Source: Nemertoderma westbladi (Eukaryota; Xenacoelomorpha; Nemertodermatida; Nemertodermatidae). Taken from it: DNA of 56,359 bases. Where the stretch lies: contig JAUCBJ010006733.1 of the NCBI GenBank assembly GCA_032718475.1, positions 1 to 56,359 on the forward strand, read 5' to 3'. Within the stretch, counting starts at the first letter, position 1. Each line of letters begins with the position of its first letter. A program made the translations under genes and the position numbers. The notes beneath the pieces were generated by a model. That model saw only the letters and a list, made by a program, of their open reading frames with translations, searched no databases and was not told where the DNA came from. This document shows positions 42,621-56,359 of this stretch, piece after piece.

Positions 42621-43020
42621 GGGTCTAGTTGCAGCTGTGCATCTAGCGTACAACTGTGCTGTACAGGATATAGCTCTAGTCATTCCCATAAAGCCTCATG
42701 GACAGACAGACCCCTGTACCTTGTTAGTGTTACAGCAGTCATCCTACATAGCATCGCTGTGCAAATGAAGTCCAATTTTGGAATGTATGAATAAATTTCT
42801 GCAAAGGCATGGTAGGAATATTGAATTTGGCACAAAAAACATATATTTATTGAAAAATGATAGAATTTATGATGGAAATATACTTGCAGGACTTTAAAAT
42901 ATTTTTTTTTTCATTTAGGATAGTCAAATTTTCGAGTGTATTCCGATTTCGGAATATACCCTTGCACAAAGTTCCAAAATTGGAATAAGTCCAAAATCGC
43001 CTATATCACCGACTGTAAAA

Positions 43021-44303
43021 TGTTTATTGAGATTATAATACGACTCACTTCATGCACTTAGATTTTATTCGTATTAGACAGTTAGATTCAATAATAATGT
43101 TGCACTGTCTGACTGTGGTATCATAAACGGATAAATTCCATGAAACGGATAAATGATCCAGAGAAGCTAGCGGCAGTGGAACTATATAAGCCTCTTTTCT
43201 GTTTGTATGTGTATAATTTCTGTTTGTGTGTAGAATCTTGCAATAGCCTACGCTACATGTTTACCAAGTTCAGTTTAAGTTTAGACGGTAACAGGGAAAT
43301 GACAATTCGTTGGTACCCCTACTGCCCTACAGTATGTTTGCTCACTTTGTGGATCGCCCCACAATGACCTTCATGTTAGTGACCCAGTATACCACGACTT
43401 TCTCATATCATCATGACAGTCATGAGACATTACTAAACTGTAGTTCCAGTCCTGCAGTTGGTTGCCTAAGTCAAGAACACTACAGATGGTGAGATACAGT
43501 ACAGTCTGACAGTATAGACAGATAGATACCGTACCGTATAATATATATAATATAGATATAACAGTATAAGTACTGTAGTACACAATAACAAATAATTCAG
43601 GTATATGTATATGCATGCATATACACAGATTACAGATATAGACGATATAGTAAGGATAAGCAGATAAGGACAATGTGTACTAACTGACTAAGCTCAGAAG
43701 CTGCTAAGTACTTCAATACAGTACTGCAGTAGTACAAGTTGGATAAGGATGGCCCATTACGTTCTACAAGTAAAGGCTGGGTGACCTCTTGTAAATTAGC
43801 CTAACAACTTAAGCCGTATTTTACATTGCATTGGTTTATATTATGATGACTATGAACATTGAACAAGGCCTTATTTTATATTGAACGCCATGGATTCACT
43901 AAATACTAGAATGCCAATGTGCCTTTCATTATTGATAGTATCAATAGTAACAATTGCGCCAATAAAAGATAGTTTATTTTCGGTAAAATAAACTTATCAT
44001 TCGAGGTTAAGACCCCTAGATCCCTTCCTATAATAAAGTGCCTTTCAACCTTTAGGGAACTCTTAAGGATTTATACTACCGGTACAGTTCCCCTAAGGCC
44101 TAAAGCACTAAGGCAACGCTGGATGCTATTATTTAGGTACCTGGAAAATGCCAAAGTGCCTTTTGGGAACTATTCGTGTGACTTAGCCACATGTCAAAAT
44201 TACCGTTTTTAGAATTTTGCGATTGTTTGCCATCTTTTTTGTTCCTTTGAGGCTTTGTGGACCTGCAGACCTATGTCAGTATGTGGTCTTTTATTGCCTT
44301 TTG
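43021..44303. other. non-coding spacer between elements 2 and 3
   Basis: No gene is recognised. Frames at 43140-43367 and 43371-43673 have no domains. The sequence is AT-rich with TAC-rich simple stretches near 43500-43600. Confidence 0.4.
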
Positions 44304-45755
44304 CAGTCAGGGAGATCATCAATTTTGGGGTTACCCCAAATTTCGAATTCTGGTAATAGACTGTCGAAAATTGGGGTTTTTTGTTCAAATTTGAGGTATT
44401 TTTAGGCTCATAATATCGAGTGTTGCTGCGAATTAGGGAAACTATTGGAGCAACTTCTACTTTAATATGTTAAAATATAATGTAAAATAAGATCTTTTAT
44501 CGATGCAATAAAATATTTCACCGATGCAAACATGCTTTTATTGGGGGCGAAAATTGAAATTTGAGGTTAAACCTCAAATTTGAGACAAAACCTCAAACCA
44601 GCCTTTACAACATCACCAGCCTGTCAGCAGTAGGGTGTAGCAGTAGGCTTTGCTGCTTAGTGCTTATAGAGCTTGGAGAGAATGGGTGACCAGTGTAACC
44701 TGTGACATGACATGTATGCAGGGTAGGCTTAACCTTACAGCACAGTAACTTACAGTCAATAACTTTAATGATTGTTAACTCCGTTAGTGATTGGTGAGAA
44801 AAATGCAGAAGACTAGAGAAATTCGCTATCCTTACAGCCTTACTGTTGGTAAGAAGAACAGTAGACCAAATCCTCACTGTTGCGAGATTCAAGCTCACAC
44901 AGCTGCACAGTCACAGACTCAGGAAGACCTACTATATCTTGTGGATGTTGAATCAATTCCAGAATTTGGAAGTTTACATATTCTGGCATTCATCTGTTCT
45001 GTTCATCATTCATATCACACATCTTCGGAAAAAAAATATGTTTTCTGGTTGTTGATGTCCTCTTTCAAACTTTGTATATCAAATGAAGCCATTCCTCTCC
45101 TGATAGCCTGAAGACTTATGTAATATTCGCCTGCCCTAGCTCTATCTGTCAATTGAAATACTGTACCATCAGTTTGGAGCCCAGACAAATGTTGCCGCAA
45201 AGGTTGACAGGTTGATGTGGTTTATACAATATATGTGGACTTGATTCTTCTGTTAGTTATTCTATATGACTGGCAACTGGAGACTCTAAAGTTGGAACCA
45301 CCACCTACTGCAGTATACAATAATACATCAATTAAAGTTCAATTTGATAATGTACTTTAAACTTATATGTAAAGATCTAAACCTGATCCTCCATTACAAC
45401 AATGTGCAACATAATATCCCAGCCAGACATCCAATGCAATCATGACCTGGCCATATATATAAAGTTATGAAGCAAAGGCCAAATTGACCTTATAAATTGA
45501 CCTTATGAGGAACCCGAATCATTTATAACTTGGGCAAGTATAACCTTTTTCACCAACCTATTCTCGAGGCTTTATCTCATTTCTGGAGTAAACCTTGCAG
45601 GCACTAAAGTTGCATTGCAATAGTCGATAGTGTGTAGGGATGGATTTTGCTTTTTATTCCAAAATTTTAACATTACGAAATGATTGTACATATACATTTC
45701 GATCAAAAATTTTGATAACACTTTCAATGAAATTTTAGAAATTCCACCAAAAATA

Positions 45756-46029
45756 TTTTGGCACTTGTGTCAAATCAAATAGGTGACCCTCCTAATCTGC
45801 TAATCCTGAAATCACCAGCTAATGCTGAAATTTAGTGCAGGTGATATCAATATTCCTAACTCTTGTTTATTGTTTTTTTGGTTACTTTCAACTCACCTCT
45901 GTAACCTGCTCATTTTCTAACCCTGTAACCGGACACTAGTGAAAGTGACTTTAGTTTTGGTGATTTCAGGATTAGCAGAATAGGAGCTAGGAGGGTCTCC
46001 TACAGCCCTATTTGACTCAAGTGCCAATG
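45756..46029. mobile_element. MITE-like hairpin element inside element 3
   Basis: The outer ends are TTGGCACTTG and CAAGTGCCAA. Further inverted blocks are TCAAAT(C)AAATAGG against CCCTATTTGA and TGCTAATCCTGAAATCACC against GGTGATTTCAGGATTAGCA. It is about 270 bp with no ORF. It appears to have inserted into element 3. Confidence 0.7.
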
Positions 46030-46046
46030 TTTTATTTTACTTTTTT

Positions 46047-46264
46047 TACCGGGAGAAAAAGTAAAATCAATGCAAAATTATGGCTCTATGGTGCATTATC
46101 AGATTATTATGTGGCAATATTATTCAATATTATTGCAGCAGGTTGCTGTGTTGCCGACTTTGCAAAAGCTGTGCCCAACAAAAGTTACAATATACAGATA
46201 TTATGGGGACAACTTTTTCCCTACTAATGGGGAAAAAAAGTAGGCCTACTACTTTTTCTCCCGA
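46047..46264. repeat. short inverted repeat GGGAGAAAAAGTA
   Basis: CCGGGAGAAAAAGTA near 46050 and its complement TACTTTTTCTCCCG near 46250 frame about 200 bp. It may be another small MITE or chance pairing. Confidence 0.4.
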
Positions 46265-46710
46265 TTTTAGGGCATATTCAAGCCAAAAAGTAACAATATA
46301 AAAATATAAGTTCTTTAAGCTTTGTACTTCGTTTTATATGTCTACCATCTGATCAGCCACCCCACTGCACCCCTACCAGTAGCCTTTTTAAGTACCGGTA
46401 TAAGCCTTTTTAAACTATTACTGAATATGTTTTAAATATTATATTTCACAACACTCAGACACTACCCTAGGCCTACATCAGTTTATTTTTTTACCTTTGC
46501 AATACAGTAACAAGCTAACAACTACTGAACTAGGGCAACTATGACTTCTGTCTGTATCTGACTATGCTGCTATAAAATTCAAATTTGGGGTATAACTCAA
46601 ATTTAGAGAATTAACCTAACCTTGTATTAAATTTGAGGTAATTCCAAAATTGGGTCTATAATTTGAAATTTGAGGTATTCTCAAATTTGATGATCTCCCT
46701 GACTGTCTTG

Positions 46711-51325
<4,615 letters not shown>

Positions 51326-51548
51326 ACGCGCTTTTATTATAAATATATATTGGCCGTTTTTGACACGTTAATTATTGCCATAATGTGGTGTAGTTGTTTG
51401 AGATTGGTCGGTTGGTGCAGTTCTGCAGTCAGATGAGTTTTCAAACACCACCATGATAATTTTTTGTAATTATTGCGTCTTTCAATCTCAGTATTATAAA
51501 TTTGTTAACATTTAAGAAGGGATGGGATCTCAGGTGTTTCATTTCATT

Positions 51549-51646
51549 AATAAATAATTATATTCTCGTTTCGTTATTTTGATTTTCTTTATTTTCTGTA
51601 AGATACAATGTTCCCTTCTCTGAAAGGGACGAGTTTCATCAATAAA
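51549..51646 (+). terminator. poly(A) signals of the Ena/VASP-like gene
   Basis: AATAAA occurs at 51549-51554 and again at 51641-51646, 224 and 316 bases after the stop codon, each followed by T-rich sequence. Either could direct cleavage and polyadenylation. Confidence 0.6.
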
Positions 51647-51839
51647 ATTTTTTAACCCATTAAATTTTTTTCAAAACGTATTTTTATTTTAAAAAGAGCG
51701 AATGTGTGTCGTGTAAGTGAGTAGGTTATCTATTGTATGCCAATGTATTGTGTATATATACCGGTATTATATATCTGCGTTGCGTAACTGTTAAACACAA
51801 TTCATAGTCTACAGTAGGAAGCCATACCGATACCCACCA

Positions 51840-52795
51840 CACGCCACACCCATGTTTGTTCACAAGAGACATACATACCCACACCCATGTACACAGTAGG
51901 CAGCCATACCCACGCCCATGTACACAAGAGACACACATACCCACCCACACTCATGTCCATCCCAGGCAGCCATACCCACGCCCATGTACACAAGAGACAC
52001 ACATACCCACACCCATGTACACAAGAGACCTACATACCCACCCACACCCATGTACACAGTAGGCAGCCATACCCACGCCCATGTACACAAGAGACACACA
52101 TACCCACACCCATGTACACAAGAGACCTACATACCCACACCCATGTACACAGTAGGCAGCCATACCCACGCCCATGTACACAAGAGACACACATACCCAC
52201 ACCCATGTGCACAAGAGACCTACATACCCACACCCATGTACACAGTAGGCAGCCATACCCACGCCCATGTACACAAGAGACACACATACCCACACCCATG
52301 TACACAAGAGACCTACATACCCACACCCATGTACACAGTAGACAGCCATACCCACGCCCATGTACACAAGAGACACACATACCCACAGCCCACACCCATG
52401 TACACAAGAGACCTACATACCCACACCCATGTACACAGTAGGCAGCCATACCCACGCCCATGTACACAAGAGACACACATACCCACACCCATGTACACAG
52501 TATGCAGCCATACCCACGCCCATGTACACAAGAGACACACATACCCACACCCTCACACCCAAGTCCACAGTAGGAAGCCATACCCACGCCCCGCCCATGT
52601 ATACACAAGAGACACAAATACCCACCCACACCCATGTCCACCCCAGGCAGTCATACCCACGCCCATGTACACAAGAGACACACATACCTACCCCACATCC
52701 ATGTCCACCCCAGGCAGTCATACCCACGCCCATGTACACACACAAGAGACACCCATACCAACCAACATCCATGTCCAGTCCACAGTATCATATCC
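51840..52795. repeat. 31-bp minisatellite with 93-bp higher-order unit
   Basis: Units begin CATACCCAC(A/G)CCCATGTAC and end in one of three forms: AAGAGACACA, AAGAGACCTA or AGTAGGCAGC. Three 31-bp units in that order give 93 bp, a multiple of three, so reading frames of up to 293 codons stay open on both strands. These are repeat artefacts. The array lies about 0.5 kb downstream of the Ena/VASP-like stop. Confidence 0.93.
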
Positions 52796-55700
52796 CTAAA
52801 TATTCGCTGGGACGTAAGAATTTTACAACTAAGAAGTTTGTTTTCGGAGAATTCATTAATTTTATTTTGTTTTTACTTCGTATTTCATAGTAGAAATTGC
52901 TGGCTGAAATTTTGTTTTATTTTAAAGAAACTTTTGATATACTCAACCCACAATTCAATGTATATTTATTTTCTCTGGGCTACTATTCTGCCCTATAAAA
53001 TATATTATTTTGGCTTAAATAATATGCACTTCCACTTGACCTCCGATCTCATCTTAAATGTTTTTTATATTTTTAATTTGGTAACCCATTTTGTTTATGT
53101 GTGAATTTGTTGTGAGTGATTCAAATCAAGATGTATGGATAATATGTGTTCATTGTACTACAACAACTGTCGGATACAAACAAACTGTCGGATACAAACA
53201 AACACGTAATGAAACTTTTATGGTGGGATATACCGATTATTCAACTTATTGATAAAATTGTTTGTATTTCAATATTGAGATTAAGAAACTCTTAAGCATT
53301 GTTACCCATTCTGTGGTAACAGAAACTAATTGTATTACATTGTAATTATTTCTTTGTTTCTTTTATCCATATCCATACTGGCATATATAGAACTAAGGCG
53401 AACCGTAGGAACATAACTCAGTACCGGTATTTATATATCAGCAGTCAGCACAGCTCGATATACCTGTAATCTTAAATGGTTGTCATTGGTACTGGTATCA
53501 CTAATCTACTAAATAAACATTTTATCAATGAAATCATATATTGTAAGGTAAATAAAATACTTACTTGACCTTGTAGTACATCGATTTATCGTACAGACCT
53601 CGCTCGTTGCGCTCGCTCGGTATATAACAGATCTCTAGCGAATGAATCAATAAATAAATTAATTATAATAATAAATATAATCAATTATTTATCGCACGTT
53701 AAATAGTTTAAACATACTGGTATACCGATGATGTTACTTAAATTATTATACCGGTAGTCCAATTCTTCAACTGTTATCAATTTCTTGTAGAATTTATGCC
53801 GATATGTTTATTTGAATTTGCCGCGTGACATTTCCGGTAAGAGTATTTAACTGAACACTAACTTATGTGTTTTGAGTAATATGTGTTCCCGAAGAAAATT
53901 GTTAATCATTCATTTTTGAAACTAAAATGTTTCCGTTTAACTCCAATATTTAGATTTATAATTCTGTCTATTTAGCTTGTTAATTTTATTAAAGGTGCAT
54001 TTGTCTTGTCTTTATTTATCGTTTCTAATTAATTCGTTTCTAATCGTGATTAATTTCTATAGTTAGTTAAGATAATTTTCCTGAAGAGACTTTCTTGCAT
54101 TGCGTTCACTTAACTGTTTTTAATTACTGTATGACCGACCACTCTGTGCCTATCAAGTAATAAATTGTATAGTTACTTTATTAATAACAATATAATATAA
54201 TAATATGCTGGGTTCGTTCACTTATGTATAAAATATATAAATAAATAATTCGGAAAGAAAATCAATAATATAAATAATAAATTATAAAGTTAATAATTAT
54301 ATATATTATATTATCATTTGCAGGTATTTCAAATGTAATAATTAATTTAAATATATATACCCATGCCATGCCGGTCCGTTGAAAAATATTATTTGGGGTC
54401 AAGAAAAATATTTAAGATTACGATTTTCAGGGCTTTGTAGTTCTTACAACGGCAAGAAAGTTAACTTAACTATAATGCTTTTATTATGTTAATTGATATG
54501 GGTGATTTTCTTGATTAGCCTATCGTGAGTGTGTGTATTTCGTTATGGGTGTATCGCTTATGTGTTGTTTATATTAACTAATGAATATTTTTTTGTAATT
54601 TGAAAGTGATTAATGTTTTGGTTTTATATTGATTGGAGGACTCCCATTATTCGAGTCATTAACGCTATATTATTACAACTTTTGCAGTTAAGCTCTATCC
54701 AATCTTCCAATGTATGTTGTAATTGTTCCCTTTTTTTGAGGTTACGTAATTCCATTTTTAAAAGTTACTGGTTTTTGCTAGTAATTAGTATTTATTATAT
54801 TAATTACGACTTATTTTACTTCTTTACTTTACTTTACTTTCACTGTACTATTTTGAATATTATTTATCCATTATTAATTAAAGTATAGTTAGTTACAGTA
54901 TGTTAATATTATTGTTGGTTTGATATTGATGTTGGTACTTTTTGGGTTTGGTGTAGTAATAATAAGTCCCCTCAATACCATAATGTCTGTGGTATACTGT
55001 AGGTCTTTTAAAGTGGCACAGCCACTAGCATAGTTTTAATTGGGTGCTAATTTCTTTTAACAATAATTTCTATATTTATTTTGTGTTTAATAAACAGAAA
55101 AGAATCATTCATACCACTTGATTATGGAAATTTGGGCTACCGGTTTTTTAAAATTGGGATCTCCAATAACTGGGTAGACAATGGATCTTTGTTTGGGTTA
55201 TTATTGGCGCGGGGCAAGCAACTTAACGATTCATTGCTTTTGATTTTATATCTCGGCCTGCCTTTAGTTACTAAAACCAAGGCATTGATTGTAACTATTT
55301 ATAATCTATTTCACGGATTGGTGTCTTTAATAGCAATGAGGGCATCAATAGCCACACATTCCCCAACAACCGTTGACCACAATGGCGGTAGTTATAGACC
55401 GGGCTATATGAATCTTACCTAAATATTGTGTTATTCATCACGATGTCCTATTTTACACTTATATATAGCAACTTATGCAGTGGTGTTTGTTAGAGAAGTT
55501 CGGTATATCTAATTTATTATGTAGTAAATTATTTCTTTTAAACAACATATAAGTCATGTTGGAATTCGGTATGATTATTTGTGTCATTACGACTCGTTGA
55601 ACTGCGATTTAATGATCAACTAACTTCTTTGAAGGTTTTTTCTAGTACCAAATTATTTGTATTTCAAATAATTTCGTTTTAATTTTTTTATGTAAATTGA

Positions 55701-56359
55701 TATTTCGTCTAAAGAAATATTTAGTACCATTTTTATAGATCTTAATAAAATATATAATATTTGTCTATCAACTGTTAAATAATAAAACTGTAATGATAAA
55801 CCCGCATATTTGAAATTTTTTTAAATTGAAAATTTTTAGTTTCTTTCAAAACATTTATATTTTATTTAGTATTACATACACATAAACCTCTAATATTTAT
55901 GATTGCTACATAAAATTATGTAATTTAATTATGCCGATATTAAATGTGTGCAATTTGTTAATTAGCTGTAAAACTACTGGTAATTCATATGTCAAACATA
56001 ATTACAATAGTTGGTTTATATTTTCATTGTAACTCGAAGCGAAGTGGATAATTGTTTTATTTACTTGATTAATTTGTAATATAATTTTATTATTATATTT
56101 GGATATTTTATTTCTTGTATTATATCCAATACTTTACACTCCATAACTATTTAATTAATAATACATATTTTATTTATTAATTATTGAAAGGGTTTTGTTT
56201 TCCATTTAGCAGGGCCTGAGGGGCTGGGTGTTTGGTATTCTCATTAAACCTTTATTTAGTAAAACAGTTTCGCTAGACCATTTTTGTTCAATTGGGGCGG
56301 TTTTTCCTAACTGTTTCAGACGTAAAAAACGTGATTATAGTTAATATTGTTTTATCTTA
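52796..56359. other. AT-rich terminal stretch, nothing recognised
   Basis: No supported gene. Frames at 54613-54888 and 55081-55422 show no domain. A CGCTCGTTGCGCTCGCTCGG block near 53591 is the complement of the GCGAGCG-AGCGAGC motif seen at 35 kb. ACCGGTA words occur at 53424 and 53751. Confidence 0.45.

Larger units (their letters stand above)
38276..43015. mobile_element. CAGTC-terminal DNA-transposon-like element 2, with satellite
   Basis: The inverted ends match over about 47 bp with few mismatches. Both begin CAGTC(T/G)GTGATATAGG and continue CGATTTTGGACTT, at 38276 and, complemented, up to 43015. TAAAA is present on both sides (38271-38275 and 43016-43020). Subterminal TCCAATTTTGGA near-palindromes recur as in element 1. 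The 4740-bp interior holds a 3.4-kb satellite array and a SINE-like unit, and no transposase. Confidence 0.75.
44304..46705. mobile_element. CAGTC-terminal DNA-transposon-like element 3
   Basis: The inverted ends read CAGTCAGGGAGATCATCAA at 44304 and, complemented, up to 46705. Flanking 5-mers TTTTG and TCTTG differ at one base, a possible decayed target duplication. Subterminal near-palindromes CC(T/C)CAAATTTGAGG recur on both sides (44545-44600, 46570-46690). It is 2402 bp, has no transposase, and shares architecture with elements 1 and 2 although its subterminal motif differs. Confidence 0.6.

Noticed and set aside
51860-52890. Long ORFs (up to 293 codons) with His/Thr/Tyr-rich repeats on both strands
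   Set aside because: They come from a 31-bp minisatellite whose 93-bp super-unit has no stops in most frames. There is no start context, domain or codon bias beyond the repeat.
54613-55422. Two plus-strand ORFs of 91 and 113 codons
   Set aside because: Composition is typical of AT-rich random sequence or unclear; there are no motifs, no supported start and no neighbours that suggest a gene.

Overview
This is eukaryotic, almost certainly metazoan DNA: about two-thirds A+T, mostly non-coding, and dense in transposable elements. The clearest host gene is an Ena/VASP actin regulator, a family of animals and their closest unicellular relatives. BEL/Pao and Penelope-like retroelement remains, tRNA-derived SINE-like copies and the frequent palindromic words TACCGGTA and TAGGCCTA suggest a marine invertebrate. 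The phylum cannot be fixed from sequence alone.

Layout. 0.3-1.5 kb: 3' end of a non-LTR retrotransposon (minus strand). 1.9-16.9 kb: a long BEL/Pao-like LTR retrotransposon on the minus strand. Its two ~598-bp LTRs are nearly identical. It has a gag-protease ORF with reverse transcriptase missing, an in-frame TGA near the gag start, a duplicated leader, and a 3.7-kb repeat nested inside it. 17.3-18.7 kb: a fragment of that same repeat, then a Penelope-like remnant with inverted flanks. 19.5-23.1 kb: a second copy of the 3.7-kb repeat. 23.2-24.7 kb: a minisatellite inside diverged inverted repeats. 25.9-27.4 kb: an intact five-finger C2H2 zinc-finger ORF (minus). 28.0-31.1 kb: a decayed endonuclease/RT LINE (minus). 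31.8-32.6 kb: tRNA-derived SINE-like copies. 32.87-33.57 kb: a 698-bp palindrome. 35.9-46.7 kb: three successive DNA-transposon-like elements with CAGTC termini. The first two have exact 5-bp target duplications; one of these carries a 3.4-kb satellite array. 49.94-51.33 kb: a single-exon Ena/VASP ORF, GC-rich in an AT-rich setting. 51.84-52.8 kb: a 31-bp minisatellite. 52.8-56.36 kb: AT-rich DNA with nothing recognised.

Only two ORFs look like functional cellular genes: Ena/VASP-like and the zinc-finger protein. They show no sign of acting together. Everything else is mobile-element sequence, its decay products, or tandem repeats. The best candidates for something undescribed are the three CAGTC-terminal elements with subterminal palindromes, the internally deleted but ORF-preserving BEL element, and the Penelope-like remnant with a degenerate hammerhead-like hairpin. 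All boundaries were read by eye; alignments and database searches were not possible.
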